Positions 26,224-36,987 are shown, counted from the stretch's first letter. The stretch: DNA of 64,000 nucleotides from Methylobacter tundripaludum (GCF_002934365.1 NZ_PTIY01000014.1:38088-102087), one strand, 5' to 3'. A program made the numbers and translations. The notes: a model not told the origin generated them from the sequence alone.

Positions 26224-27849
26224 TTAAAATCCCCATGCAGATGAACCCGAAGTGTTCATAAAAAAGAACTGTAAGATTGGATAACCGAAGCTGATGGCCA
26301 TTAAAACGGCAATCACTTTGTTCCAGGGTTTAAAGTCGTTCAACCATTCGGGAAGCGACTCTACTGCATGTATCGGTTCGGCAAATTCAATTTGTCGGTC
26401 GAATGCTTCCGAAGCAGGACTCAATTGGGTCTTTGCCAGATTGTAGATAAACAGACAAGCCGACCCCAGCAATATCAAGCCGCCCAGTATCATCATCAAT
26501 TCGTAAGGCTTCCAGGACAGCGTCAGCAGGTTATTGTAAACAACGCTGGAAATGCGGCGGGGCTGGCCTAACAAGCCCAGCACATGCCAGGGCGTCGTCA
26601 ATATGCTCATGCCGATAAACCATGTCCATAGCTGAACCAGGGCCATCGATTCGGAAAACAATGGTTTTTTAACCAGCATGGGCCACAAATAATAGGCAAT
26701 CGCGAAATACATGATGACGGTGGTGCCGGCAAAAATCAGATGGAAGTGTCCTGGCACCCAGGCGGTGTTGTGTATCATCGCGTTCATTGCATAACTGGCG
26801 TTGACGATGCCGCCGAAGCCGCCAAAAATCAGCATCAGTAACGACAAAATGACCGCCAGCACCATCGTGTTGGTCCACGGCAAACTGCCTATCCAGCCGA
26901 ACAGCCCTTTGCCGCCGCGCAAGCGTCCGGCAATTTCCAGTGAGGCGATAACGGTAAAACCCGTCACCAAAGTAGGCAGGGCGACCACGAAAGTGCCGAT
27001 GCCGTGCAGTAACTTCCAACCCTTGGCCTGTTCAGGATCCATATAAAGGTGATGAAAGCCTATCGGCAACGCGAACACGGCCAGTACGATAAAGGCAAGC
27101 CGGGCCATTTCATCGCTGAACAGGAAGCCGCCCGCCTGTTTGGGCACAAACACGTAAAAAGCGGTGTAGGCGGGAATCAGCCAGAAATAAACGATCGGAT
27201 GCAAAGTCCAGGCGAATAGCGTTCTGGCCAGCCCCGGATCAACCGTATCGATCCAACCCAAGGACAGCGGAATCAATTGAAACAGCACCTCCAAGGCGAC
27301 ACCGGCGCTGGTCCATAGCCACAGTAAGGCATTCATTGCGGTGGCAAACATCGCTAAAGGCACCGGTTGTCCGGGCTTGGCTTTTTTCCATTGAACAAAC
27401 ATCACCAGCATGATCACGCACCAGACCCATGAGCCGACAACCAGCAAGGTAGCGCCGATATAAAATGCCGCATGCGCGACAATCGGCGGGTAAAACGTAT
27501 AAAGCACCGAAGCCTTGCCGGTAAGCAAAGGGATCGCGGCCAGCACGACGCCGAACAAGGCGAGCCAGAACGCGCCCCATGCCAGCGGCTTGTTCCATAC
27601 CGGTTGTTTCAGGCTGGTGGCGGCTATGTAATAGCCAAAACCCATAATAAAAAAGGTCGTCAACACAAACGCCATCAATACCCCGTGGGTACTGACCGAG
27701 GCAAAATACACACTGGGCGAGTCCAGCGCGGAGATAAGGCCGCTACGTTCCAGAACCTGATATTCGCCCATGAAACAAGCCAGGATGAAGGCGATAAAAG
27801 CGACCCAGAGATGGCTTAACGCCAATTTTCGTTCAGCTGCATCATTCAT
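26224..27849 (-). CDS. ba3-type (B-family) haem-copper oxidase subunit I
   Basis: 541 residues with about 13 membrane helices. H55 in SVSTHGVLM is the expected low-spin haem ligand; the active-site HPIVYFW has H217 and Y221 for the cross-linked His-Tyr pair; HHLYMDP gives the two CuB histidines and HFHLIFAGTT the haem ligands near the C-terminal half. The lack of the long A-family signatures and the pairing with a small subunit IIa point to the B (ba3) family, which usually has high oxygen affinity. Its start overlaps subunit II by eight bases. Confidence 0.88.
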   Translation of the reverse strand: MNDAAERKLALSHLWVAFIAFILACFMGEYQVLERSGLISALDSPSVYFASVSTHGVLMAFVLTTFFIMGFGYYIAATSLKQPVWNKPLAWGAFWLALFGVVLAAIPLLTGKASVLYTFYPPIVAHAAFYIGATLLVVGSWVWCVIMLVMFVQWKKAKPGQPVPLAMFATAMNALLWLWTSAGVALEVLFQLIPLSLGWIDTVDPGLARTLFAWTLHPIVYFWLIPAYTAFYVFVPKQAGGFLFSDEMARLAFIVLAVFALPIGFHHLYMDPEQAKGWKLLHGIGTFVVALPTLVTGFTVIASLEIAGRLRGGKGLFGWIGSLPWTNTMVLAVILSLLMLIFGGFGGIVNASYAMNAMIHNTAWVPGHFHLIFAGTTVIMYFAIAYYLWPMLVKKPLFSESMALVQLWTWFIGMSILTTPWHVLGLLGQPRRISSVVYNNLLTLSWKPYELMMILGGLILLGSACLFIYNLAKTQLSPASEAFDRQIEFAEPIHAVESLPEWLNDFKPWNKVIAVLMAISFGYPILQFFFMNTSGSSAWGF

Positions 27850-28444
27850 TGTTTGATCCTCCTTTAACAGACGATTTGGCCGGAGCCGTCCAGTTTTCTT
27901 TGGCGATTACGGAAATATTGCTCCACATGTGGTTATGGCCCAAGCCGCAATATTCATTACACAACATCGGATACTCGCCCGGTTTCGGAAAAGTGGTGGT
28001 TATTTCCGCGACATAACCCGGCACAATCATCGTGCTCATGTTGGTCATCGGGATATGAACGCCATGTAAAACATCCATGCTGACCCAACGGAAGGTTAAT
28101 GTTGTTTCGGCGGGAACGGTGATATGTTTGGGGAAAAAGGAATAACGTCCGGCCACCATTCTGACTGTGACATTGCCCTTGTCATCGACTTGCACGCCCA
28201 GATTGTCCTCCGCAAATTCCTTGTTTAAATGCAGGCTGGCGGAATCAACCGTTTCAACTTTGCTGGGCGGGTTAACGCCGTGGAACAGCGCATCGATGGT
28301 GATGATGCCGACGAAAAGACCGATCACAATCAGCGAGATGGTGATCCATTTTCGTTCCAGTTGATCGATATGAATGGCACGAAGCTGCGCGTAAAAGTCC
28401 CGCAAGAGCTGTGCATATTTTTGTTTTAATGGTTCTATTTGCAT
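27842..28444 (-). CDS. ba3-type oxidase subunit II with CuA site
   Basis: 200 residues. One membrane helix (about 34-54) anchors a periplasmic cupredoxin domain. The CuA ligands are complete: H127 in VLHGVHIP, then C162, C166, H170 and M173 in CNEYCGLGHNHMW. The domain takes electrons from cytochrome c and passes them to subunit I. The gene overlaps subunit I by eight bases and follows the small subunit gene by nine bases. Confidence 0.9.
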   Translation of the reverse strand: MQIEPLKQKYAQLLRDFYAQLRAIHIDQLERKWITISLIVIGLFVGIITIDALFHGVNPPSKVETVDSASLHLNKEFAEDNLGVQVDDKGNVTVRMVAGRYSFFPKHITVPAETTLTFRWVSMDVLHGVHIPMTNMSTMIVPGYVAEITTTFPKPGEYPMLCNEYCGLGHNHMWSNISVIAKENWTAPAKSSVKGGSNNE

Positions 28445-28453
28445 AATGAACCC

Positions 28454-28597
28454 CTAGCCTCGCGGCAGAAATACGCCGTAATAAAGAAACAGCCATGCGA
28501 CGACCATGCCGCCGATAACCAATGACATTAGTGCAAAAGTGCCGATTGGCGGGCTTTCGAGAATACGCTTGCGATCTTCTTCACTCATTTTATCCAT
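28454..28597 (-). CDS. small oxidase subunit (subunit IIa-like)
   Basis: 47 residues: a short charged N-terminus (MDKMSEEDRKRILESPP) and one membrane helix (about 20-42, GTFALMSLVIGGMVVAWLFL). Size, single helix and place at the head of the operon match subunit IIa of ba3 oxidases, which replaces the second helix missing from subunit II. I use ATG 28597, preceded by AAGAGAGGATG; the open frame extends up to 28651. Confidence 0.72.
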   Translation of the reverse strand: MDKMSEEDRKRILESPPIGTFALMSLVIGGMVVAWLFLYYGVFLPRG

Positions 28598-28670
28598 CTC
28601 ATCCTCTCTTTTAATTATTATGAATAACACCCGGTTTTTATAGTACACCATTGCCCGCTATTTCAATAAA

Positions 28671-28791
28671 AGCATTACGGTAATCCAAGCATGCGGTTTG
28701 GAAATCAGCGAATTTAATCCAGAAAAAGATTTTAAAAATAAAACCTTATACTTGATGAAAGATATTATTGAGGCGTTCTATGGCGAACCAC
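28671..28791 (+). pseudogene. C-terminal fragment of an arginase/agmatinase-family gene
   Basis: A plus-strand frame reads CGLEISEFNPEKDFKNKTLY and on to DIIEAFYGE, which matches the conserved end of arginase-family enzymes (an xEISEFNPxxD block followed by a terminal helix). There is a stop in frame at 28641-28643 and no start, and the frame runs straight into the inverted duplicate at 28792. It is therefore a remnant, joined here by rearrangement. Confidence 0.5.
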
Positions 28792-28861
28792 AACGTATCC
28801 GTTACTGGCAAGACTTAGGAGTTCCCGTGCTTTTTACAGGTGAAGATCGAATGGTTCGGGG
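28792..28861 (+). repeat. 70-bp duplicate, inverted copy of part of the RibD-like gene
   Basis: Identical over 70 bp to the reverse complement of 29328-29397. It carries the stretch coding IRYWQDLGVPVLFTGEDRMV on the plus strand, while the original lies on the minus strand in the broken RibD-like gene. Confidence 0.9.
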
Positions 28862-29023
28862 AATGACGCCTTCAGGGTAATAGGTTCCGTGACGCGGCGA
28901 TAAAATAAACTCGTTCCAACGGCCGAAATTTTCTTCCAAAGCGGAAATGACATGTGTTAAAAAATTTTCCAGGCCAATAATCTGTACCAGTTTTTGGATG
29001 TCGGTAACGGTAAGAATCTTCAT
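28862..29023 (-). pseudogene. N-terminal fragment of an ornithine cyclodeaminase-like gene
   Basis: From ATG 29023, exactly 54 codons read as the start of an ornithine cyclodeaminase/mu-crystallin-family protein (MKILTVTDIQKLVQ, GRWNEFILSPRH, YYPEGVI). At 28861 the frame enters the inverted 70-bp duplicate and loses similarity. The catalytic and NAD-binding parts are missing, so the gene is dead. It starts 22 bp after the RibD-like gene, which suggests that both once formed an operon. Confidence 0.65.
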
Positions 29024-29044
29024 TATTTGTCTGTTCGTAACCGG

Positions 29045-29855
29045 TTAAGCCGCATGCTTCAAGCCGAATTGAATGAAAAACTGGCCGGATCCGGGCGGCG
29101 AGTCTTGTTCGTAATACAGTGCTTCAAGCGTCAGGTTGCCCTCCGTTCCCAGCGTTGAACCGGTCAGCAAGGTACGAAAATCTTTACCGCCGATTAACTG
29201 GTGGGTAATGGTCAGGTATAGCCTTGATAACTGCCTGTCCCTGATCATAGTGTCAAGCATCTGGGGCCCGGCAATAAGATAAATAGTCTTGTAACCCAGC
29301 GCGCTTAACTGACGAATCAAAGGCGCACCCCGAACCATTCGATCTTCACCTGTAAAAAGCACGGGAACTCCTAAGTCTTGCCAGTAACGGATACGTTCTG
29401 GATCGGCGTTTCTCCCCGTAGCAATATAAACCGTTTGCGCATGTTCCTGAAGACTGATGAAGCGGGAAATTCAGACTGGCGCTGGCGATTATCACTGCGG
29501 GCTGGGGTTTTAAACCGTTGTTCCGGCGCCATTCAACATGATCTTTGTTTCTGACCTGCAAGATGTTGCCCAAACGTCCCGCACCCAGCGCCCGCATATA
29601 GCCGCCATGCGTAATCAGGCAATCCGCCTGCGCATGTAGTTCCATGAACAGGCCAAAGTCAGAGGCTGTTGTTATATGCTTGGGGATATAGGTGTCTTGA
29701 GCCGCATCTTCCAACGCAATGCGCCCGTCCAGACTCGACAGAAAGTTGGCGTAAACAAAAGGCGATTCGATTGAGCCCTGTTTATGCAATTGATGGGCAA
29801 GATAGAGGCCTTTAATGGAGACTTTTTCGCAGGGAGAAGGATAGATTTTTTGCAT
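29045..29855 (-). pseudogene. RibD C-terminal (dihydrofolate reductase-like) domain protein, frameshifted
   Basis: Two frames together give one protein of about 269 residues. The first (29855 to about 29450) has FVYANFLSSLDGRIALEDAA and PAVIIASASLNFPL; the second (to 29045) has RIRYWQDLGVPVLFTGEDRM and YKTIYLIAGPQMLDTM. The switch needs one extra base removed near 29449-29458 (CATCAGTCTTCAGG). The domain is the NADPH-dependent reductase of riboflavin synthesis, but without the deaminase part, and it need not act on flavin precursors. ATG 29855 has AGGGG seven bases upstream. A sequencing error could mimic the frameshift, but the broken genes next to it favour real decay. Confidence 0.7.
29328..29397 (-). 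repeat. 70-bp duplicate, original copy inside the RibD-like gene
   Basis: Partner of 28792-28861 in inverted orientation; 466 bp lie between the two arms. Confidence 0.9.
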
Positions 29856-30039
29856 AAACATACCCCTTTTGCGTTTGAAAGTTCGATGTCAGCCCGAGTG
29901 AAAGTTGCCGGGGACGCACTGGCTGATCCTTAACCAACCGCCGAATTCAATGCGCGATGAGTATGTTAATCAGTCTGGAAAGTTTCCTTGCAGCGGCGTT
30001 AATAGCCGTTTCTTGATACGGAATTAAAGCATTTAAAGA

Positions 30040-30065
30040 AAAGAGGCGGAATTACCCGCCCCTTT
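30040..30065 (-). terminator. terminator of the SmbP-like gene
   Basis: AAAGAGGCGG (30040-30049) pairs with CCGCCCCTTT (30056-30065), one wobble pair; on the minus strand the stem is followed by a T-rich stretch. Confidence 0.75.
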
Positions 30066-30085
30066 CCTTCGAAGCTGTATTGATG

Positions 30086-30430
30086 TTATTTTTTATTGTT
30101 GTTGCCGGCTTTAATGTGCTCTACAGCCGCTTCAGCATGTGAGGTAGCCACGCCTACGTGGCCCAAAGTGCCTTGATCAATAGCTTCCTGCAACTCTTTA
30201 GCTCCGGCGTCTAAATGGTTTTTTGCCACGCTCTTAGCGACTATGGAGGCTGCCAGCGCATCTTCCAATGCCGCCTTTGCGTGTTCGAGTAAAAGCGGTG
30301 TGTGTCCGGCTTTACCATGTTCTACCGCCGCATTAGCGTGTTTCAGCGCTTCAGAAGCATGGTCTTCAGCAAAAACAGAAGTACTTAAAAGAAGTAATAA
30401 ACCTGCACATACGGATGCTAATTTTTTCAT
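30086..30430 (-). CDS. small metal-binding protein, SmbP-like
   Basis: 114 residues with a signal peptide (about 1-21, ending SVFAED). The mature protein is a helical bundle with repeated His patterns: ASEALKHANAAVEHGKAGHT, LLLEHAKAALEDAL, and SHAEAAVEHIKAGN. This matches SmbP, a periplasmic protein first known from ammonia oxidisers that binds copper and other divalent metals. A role in copper handling would fit a methanotroph but is inferred. GAGAGAATT precedes the ATG and a hairpin terminator follows. Confidence 0.78.
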   Translation of the reverse strand: MKKLASVCAGLLLLLSTSVFAEDHASEALKHANAAVEHGKAGHTPLLLEHAKAALEDALAASIVAKSVAKNHLDAGAKELQEAIDQGTLGHVGVATSHAEAAVEHIKAGNNNKK

Positions 30431-30640
30431 AATTCTCTCCTCATATTAATGTTTATATTTAGTTGTCGATACCACGTTTTATTTTTCTCTTTGAAAAATG
30501 GCGAAAACTCTTACGAATCGACATATATATTCATATCATCATGTAATTTATTTTGCAATACCCATGAGTTTACGAGGCGAATACATTAAAAACACTTGGA
30601 ATACCCGGAAACAGGTCCTTTGATAATGGCCGATCAACAA

Positions 30641-31366
30641 TCAACGCCAAAGTTGATAAATATACTTGCGCTTGAGCTTTTCCCATCCGAAGAAAATAGC
30701 TTGCAGCCATTGCGGCGGTGCAGGCTCCAACGCGCTATCAAACAAACCGTTTTTACTGCCTTGTTCAACAACCGGATCTTCCAGCCAAAGTGTTTGTATG
30801 CCTAATTCGGCATCTATTTTTTCAAACTGATTGTCGATAGGCTCGGAAATTTTGTGCGCCGCTATCCAATCCAGTCTTTTTTGTGCGGTAGCGCTGTCGA
30901 TAATATAGGAATCGGCGAATCTGACACGGGACCCCACATAGAGATACTGCCCCGCTTTCCTCTGGCTTTTAGGCGTAAAAAAATTACCGCCCGAACCGAT
31001 ATAAATGACTTTATTTCCGGGAAATTGTACGCTTTGATCTAATGCGCGCTGTAACCCTATAGCAAAATCTTTGGCGAACACGGCATCGTCTTCTAAAATC
31101 AAATTAAACTCGCTGTCCGCAACCGCTACTTTTTGCAAGGCGCAAAGATGCTTCATCGCACAGGATTTTTGCGCCGGAGAGAGATTATTATCATCGGTAA
31201 AATATCGGTCGACGATTTCATCGTTCAGCTCATCCGCATCCCAATCGAAAATAAATTCGGCTGGCAAAGCATGCTCGGACAGCTGCTTTTCCATAAATAA
31301 GCGGCGTTGAGTGAATTTTTTTACATTCAGCACATAAACACGAGTTGGTTTTTTGACAGGTGGCAT
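30641..31366 (-). CDS. glycosyltransferase family 25 (LPS biosynthesis type)
   Basis: 241 residues from ATG 31366 (MPPVKKPTRVYVLNVKKFTQ), the usual start for the family; the open frame extends to 31444. The N-terminal VYVLNVKKFTQRR and the acidic NLILEDDAVFAKDF, the likely metal/sugar-nucleotide site, are typical of GT25 enzymes that add galactose or other sugars to lipooligosaccharide. SAMKHLCALQKV is the conserved helix in between. It is isolated from other LPS genes and precedes purB on the opposite side of a 35-114 bp gap, in the same direction. Confidence 0.78.
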   Translation of the reverse strand: MPPVKKPTRVYVLNVKKFTQRRLFMEKQLSEHALPAEFIFDWDADELNDEIVDRYFTDDNNLSPAQKSCAMKHLCALQKVAVADSEFNLILEDDAVFAKDFAIGLQRALDQSVQFPGNKVIYIGSGGNFFTPKSQRKAGQYLYVGSRVRFADSYIIDSATAQKRLDWIAAHKISEPIDNQFEKIDAELGIQTLWLEDPVVEQGSKNGLFDSALEPAPPQWLQAIFFGWEKLKRKYIYQLWR

Positions 31367-31479
31367 GTAAATGATCCTAAAAAATATTTGCTTGGTAGCG
31401 ATTAGCCAAGGGCCGGCAATTAACCGGCCCTCCTCATTACCCAATATAATCCACCGCAGGATGACGGCTCAGCGATAAC

Positions 31480-32895
<1,416 letters not shown>

Positions 32896-33590
32896 CTAGA
32901 TTTTTCCGCCAGCTCGTTGTACGGGTTGAGTATTATGATCGAAACATTCTTCGCTAGTGCCTTGAAATGCCTCAATTAACCGGCGGCGCATATCGGCATA
33001 GTCTTGAAAAACCGTCATCCAGACTGACCAAAAGCCTGTGGTAATGGCAGTTTCTACGATTCGAAGACACATTGCTTCGCCTGAATCTCGATCAAAATCC
33101 TCTTTTGCCCATTCTGCTTTCCGCCATGCGGTATAGCGTGGCATCCAGCGAGGGTCTTTAACATTCTTGCGACTTATTGGTTCAATATCTAATCCCGTTA
33201 GTTTCGAGCAATTCGCTGCTGGGCTTCATTTAAAGATTTGGCTATTTGAGGAGCACGGTCATTCTCATAAATAAAAACCCGAAATGTATTGTCACAATGT
33301 GGCCAATAATAATCGTGCAAGTTTTCAGCATTAACTACTTTCTTACCTTTTCTGCTATTGCAGGAAGGACAGCTTAAAAGAAAATTACTCCACTCTTTTT
33401 CTAAGGCTGTTTCATTTCCTTTAGGTTGAATATGTTCAACTGCCAGCCCCATTGGCAACCAAATTTCACAATAAGAGCAATATTGGCCCAAACGATTGAT
33501 TAAATAAGGACGGGCATCGCCGTATTTTTTGAAATTAACGGGATTACCGTCGCTATCTATCGGCGCATCGTCGCGTTTAACCGGCCTCAT
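32896..33590 (-). pseudogene. ptuB: PtuB-like HNH endonuclease of a Septu-type system, frameshifted
   Basis: The first frame (33590 to 33198, 130 residues) has an HNH site: C38 and C41 in YCSYC, VEHIQPK with H53, and SCPSCNSRKGKK with C74, C77, N78. It stops at 33198-33200. Another frame continues the protein from about 33204 (KLTGLDIEPISRKNVKDPRW, then TGFWSVWMTVF and a CF..R..G end) to 32896, the normal C-terminus of this nuclease family. A single missing base between 33226 and 33201 explains it; the repaired product would be about 231 residues. The start overlaps the ptuA-like gene by 14 bp. It may be inactive, or the base may be a sequencing error in the AAA run. Confidence 0.68.
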
Positions 33591-34935
33591 GCCTACTTCC
33601 TTCTACGGCTAGTCGTTCCATTTTTAAAAAAGCTTGAAAAGCGGGATCGTCGCTATAAGGCAGCAATAATTCATCCAGCCGTTGCCGCAAACGTTGTTTT
33701 TCGTCTTCACCGGCGGGCGGAATTTGTTTTAACACGGTGTAATATTCTTCAGCTGCTTTTTCCATATCCAAAAAGCGCTGGCTTTGTTGGGGGATTTCTA
33801 CGCCTTGCTGGTTTTCGGCAATATCCTCGATACTTTTGCTGTCAACATCTACAGGCGCATTTTTTTCTAAATCCCACAATAAACAATCTTCACGATGGTA
33901 CAGCGATTGAATAATAAAAGGCGAATGGCTGCTGGCAACAAATTGTACTTTAGGAAAGGTGTCTAATAAGCGTTCGACAACCTGCTTCTGCCATTTAGGA
34001 TGCAGGTGCAAATCGATTTCGTCGATTAATACGATGCCTTCGGTTTGCTTGATTACGTCAGCTTCCAGTTGCGGATTTAACGTCGCCATCCGATAAGCAA
34101 TATCGGCGACCACACCTATCATGTTGCGATAGCCATCGCTTAATAGCGAAAATGGGATAGTTTGAAGTTTACCTTGAACTGATAAGGTTTCGATCATCAA
34201 TTCATCCCAAACCAAATCCCACCATGCCCGCTGCGCATCGGGAATCATGCTAACAATAGCCTCACGAACCGCTTCTAATACATGACGGCGTTCTTGTTTT
34301 TGCAAGGCCGCCAATTCTTGAGTTTTAAACCATTGAAAGAAGCTTTTTTGATTAGATGCCGGATTTAAACAATTTTGATAACCTTCGAATCGAGAGCCAG
34401 GGCCTATGGTTTTTTTATCTTTGGATTTTAATTGCTGCCATAACCGACCTGTGCCGTAATAGGCCGCTATAGGAAATAAAATATTGAGGTTAGTTCTTTC
34501 TTCGGCCTGTTTTTTTATTAGATTAAGCTGCTTACTATCAAATTTACTGAGAATTTCATCATATCCGTTATCAAGATCACCTTTGCTAAGACAGTAAAAC
34601 CTTTTAACCCCTCTACCATTTATCCAATGAATAGGTATACTACTAAAAACACCATCTATAACAATAAAAGTATCTTTAAGTATTTCTTTTAAAGGCTGCT
34701 GCCCCATTGTTAGTTCTAAATGATACATATCATCAAGGGACATTCGAGATTTTTCATTGGCTTTAACGCCAGTTATTTCAAATATTAAATCTCCCATGGC
34801 AATTGCCAATGCATCCAAAATTGTAGTTTTCCCGCTGCCGTTGTCACCGATTAATAATGTAAAACGATTAGAAAACTCTATCGCGTGTTTTTCAAAACGA
34901 CGAAAACCAAGCAATTCCAGTTTATTAATTTTCAT
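33577..34935 (-). CDS. ptuA: PtuA-like AAA ATPase of a Septu-type defence system
   Basis: 452 residues. The SMC/ABC-like ATPase has Walker A GDNGSGKT at 30-37, a signature-like region [17 protein letters not shown], Walker [12 protein letters not shown] near 303, and the switch SSHSPF after it. The next gene is an HNH nuclease overlapping by 14 bp; this order is that of PtuA-PtuB, an antiphage pair in which the ATPase controls the nuclease. ATG 34935 is used because [14 protein letters not shown] is the normal start; the open frame runs further into mnmA. The start overlaps the 3' end of mnmA by 11 bp, so it is read from the mnmA operon. Other ATPase-HNH pairs (for example retron-linked ones) are possible, but no reverse transcriptase is present. 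Confidence 0.68.
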   Translation of the reverse strand: MKINKLELLGFRRFEKHAIEFSNRFTLLIGDNGSGKTTILDALAIAMGDLIFEITGVKANEKSRMSLDDMYHLELTMGQQPLKEILKDTFIVIDGVFSSIPIHWINGRGVKRFYCLSKGDLDNGYDEILSKFDSKQLNLIKKQAEERTNLNILFPIAAYYGTGRLWQQLKSKDKKTIGPGSRFEGYQNCLNPASNQKSFFQWFKTQELAALQKQERRHVLEAVREAIVSMIPDAQRAWWDLVWDELMIETLSVQGKLQTIPFSLLSDGYRNMIGVVADIAYRMATLNPQLEADVIKQTEGIVLIDEIDLHLHPKWQKQVVERLLDTFPKVQFVASSHSPFIIQSLYHREDCLLWDLEKNAPVDVDSKSIEDIAENQQGVEIPQQSQRFLDMEKAAEEYYTVLKQIPPAGEDEKQRLRQRLDELLLPYSDDPAFQAFLKMERLAVEGSRHEAG

Positions 34936-36019
34936 TATATTTAGACTCAATAATTCCACCGCCCAAACAAATTTCACCATCGTAAAAAACGACGGATTGG
35001 CCGGGTGTGATCGCTCTTTGCGGCTGGTCGAAAGTAGCCTTGCATCGACCATCGCCTATCGGCTCCAAATAACAGGCCTGGTCGGCCTGACGATAGCGGG
35101 TTTTAGCGCTGCAACGCATGGGTTTGGTCAACGGCCTGTTGCTGCACCAATCCAGTTGGCTGGCTTCCAGCGTGTTATGCAGCATCAGCGGATGATCGTG
35201 GCCCTGCCCTACGATCAAAATATTATTTACCAAATCCTTTTCCAGCACATACCACGGCTCATCCGGCGCATTTTTAACGCCCCCTATGCCTAAGCCTTGG
35301 CGTTGGCCAAATGTGTAATACATCAAGCCATGATGTTTGCCGATAGTTTGGCCTTCCGGGGTGCGCATCTCGCCGGGTTGTGTGGGCAGATAGCGTTGCA
35401 GGAATTCGGTGAATTTGCGCTCGCCGATAAAACAAATGCCGGTGCTGTCTTTTTTACGGCTGTTGGCAAAACCGGCTTTATCCGCCATAGCCCGGATTTC
35501 CGGTTTATGCAGATGGCCAATCGGAAACAGCGTGCGCGACAGCTGCTTTTGTCCCAGCGTGTAAAGAAAATAGCTTTGCTCTTTATTCGGGTCCAGGCCT
35601 TTTAACAAAAAGAACTCACCGTCTTTTTCCGCCACGCGCGCATAATGGCCTGTAGCAATATATTCGGCACCCAAGTCTTCAATCGCATAATTCAGGAAGG
35701 CTTTGAATTTAACATGTTTGTTGCACAGAATGTCGGGATTAGGCGTGCGGCCCGCTTTAAATTCGGACAAGAATACTTCAAATACCTCATCCCAGTATTC
35801 GGCGGCAAAATTCACGGTTTTCAGTTCTATGCCTAATTTATCGCAGACCTGTTGGGCGTCGGCGAGGTCCTCCATTGCCGTGCAGTACTCGGTGCCGTCA
35901 TCTTCTTCCCAGTTTTTCATAAACAAACCGGTGACTTGATGGCCTTGTTCCAAAAGCAGCAAAGCGGTTACCGAAGAATCGACACCGCCGGACATGCCGA
36001 CGACTACATTTTTACTCAT
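34925..36019 (-). CDS. mnmA: tRNA-specific 2-thiouridylase
   Basis: 364 residues; adds sulphur to U34 of tRNA Lys, Glu and Gln. The PP-loop [10 protein letters not shown] is at 8-17, the catalytic cysteines are C99 in [13 protein letters not shown] and that in [12 protein letters not shown] at about 199, and the C-terminal LGGGII end is complete. Start ATG 36019 overlaps the nudJ 3' end by eight bases, as in the enterobacterial nudJ-mnmA order. Its own 3' end overlaps the start of the ptuA-like gene by 11 bp. Confidence 0.95.
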   Translation of the reverse strand: MSKNVVVGMSGGVDSSVTALLLLEQGHQVTGLFMKNWEEDDGTEYCTAMEDLADAQQVCDKLGIELKTVNFAAEYWDEVFEVFLSEFKAGRTPNPDILCNKHVKFKAFLNYAIEDLGAEYIATGHYARVAEKDGEFFLLKGLDPNKEQSYFLYTLGQKQLSRTLFPIGHLHKPEIRAMADKAGFANSRKKDSTGICFIGERKFTEFLQRYLPTQPGEMRTPEGQTIGKHHGLMYYTFGQRQGLGIGGVKNAPDEPWYVLEKDLVNNILIVGQGHDHPLMLHNTLEASQLDWCSNRPLTKPMRCSAKTRYRQADQACYLEPIGDGRCKATFDQPQRAITPGQSVVFYDGEICLGGGIIESKYNEN

Positions 36020-36473
36020 GGTCAAGGTCGATAAATGATTTAAGCAGTGATAAGGGGTGGCGTTGCCCGCTGAGATATTCGTCTATACTGATAAGCACTA
36101 GAGGGCTACGCAAACGATGGCGCTCCGCTTCGATTTCATCGCGAGTCAGCCAGCGCGCGGCGACTATGCCGTCATCCAGTTGTTGCGCCGGGTTATGCGA
36201 ATGGCAGCGACCCGAAAAGCACACCCTGACAAAGCTCGGCGAGTCAGGATTTTTTCGCCAAAGCTGGATCGAAACAACGTATTCAGGCTCAAACCGCCAT
36301 GCGGTTTCTTCCAATACTTCACGTTTGACAGCGGCAATCAGATCCTCGCTTTTTTCCAGGTGCCCTGCAGGTTGATTGAATTGAAGTCCGCTGGAGGTTT
36401 CTTCTTCCACGAGTAAAAAACGTCGGTCTTGTTCAATAACTGCGGCAACTGTAACGTGTGGTTTCCAAACCAT
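36012..36473 (-). CDS. nudJ: Nudix hydrolase, NudJ type
   Basis: 153 residues. The Nudix box is complete ([20 protein letters not shown] followed by TAW), within the order [20 protein letters not shown] and [10 protein letters not shown] typical of NudJ, a phosphatase for thiamin pyrophosphates and nucleoside triphosphates. It is the first gene of the nudJ-mnmA-(ptuAB)-purB row and diverges from clpS; the 178 bp between must hold both promoters. Confidence 0.88.
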   Translation of the reverse strand: MVWKPHVTVAAVIEQDRRFLLVEEETSSGLQFNQPAGHLEKSEDLIAAVKREVLEETAWRFEPEYVVSIQLWRKNPDSPSFVRVCFSGRCHSHNPAQQLDDGIVAARWLTRDEIEAERHRLRSPLVLISIDEYLSGQRHPLSLLKSFIDLDHE

Positions 36474-36651
36474 TGCAAAATTCCGACTGCAAAAGCCGAT
36501 ATTTTACTAGATTTGGATAGATTATGCTGGTAAAAAAGACACAACCAGAAAGACTCAAAATGCTTGTTAATTTTGTTGCAAACATAAAGAGTTGAAATTC
36601 CCCCTGATTGGCACTATGTTAAGTGCTTAAAATAATTTCGTTATTACCGTT

Positions 36652-36975
36652 ATGTCCGATTTTGATCCGTTTAAAGATAAAGATGGCGGCCTGGCCATTC
36701 AGGAAGCCAAGCCTAAGCTGAAAAAACCGCCTTTATACAAGGTTATCCTGCTGAATGATGACTTTACACCGATGGATTTTGTCATTGAGATTTTGATGGA
36801 TTTTTTTGCGATGTCTGAAGAAAAGGCGACTCAGGTGATGCTGCAAGTACATACACAAGGTGTTGGTGTGTGCGGAACATATTCTAAAGATGTTGCTGAA
36901 ACCAAAGTATATATTGTTAATGACTATTCACGGGAACATCATCATCCGTTGATGTGCTCGATGGAAGAAGTGTAG
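36652..36975 (+). CDS. clpS: ATP-dependent Clp protease adaptor
   Basis: 107 residues. ClpS delivers N-degron substrates to ClpA. The binding pocket is visible: [20 protein letters not shown] with the NDD motif, and the later [20 protein letters not shown]. It is followed by clpA after 12 bp. The N-terminal tail (about 1-25, acidic then KPKLKKPP) is the flexible part that engages ClpA. Confidence 0.95.
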   Translation: MSDFDPFKDKDGGLAIQEAKPKLKKPPLYKVILLNDDFTPMDFVIEILMDFFAMSEEKATQVMLQVHTQGVGVCGTYSKDVAETKVYIVNDYSREHHHPLMCSMEEV

Positions 36976-36987
36976 GTTGGAGAGCTT

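Noticed and set aside
33198..33230. Programmed -1 frameshift in the HNH nuclease gene
   Set aside because: The bases at the junction (CTCGAAACTAA) do not form an X XXY YYZ slippery site and no stable downstream hairpin is seen, so mutation or error is more likely.
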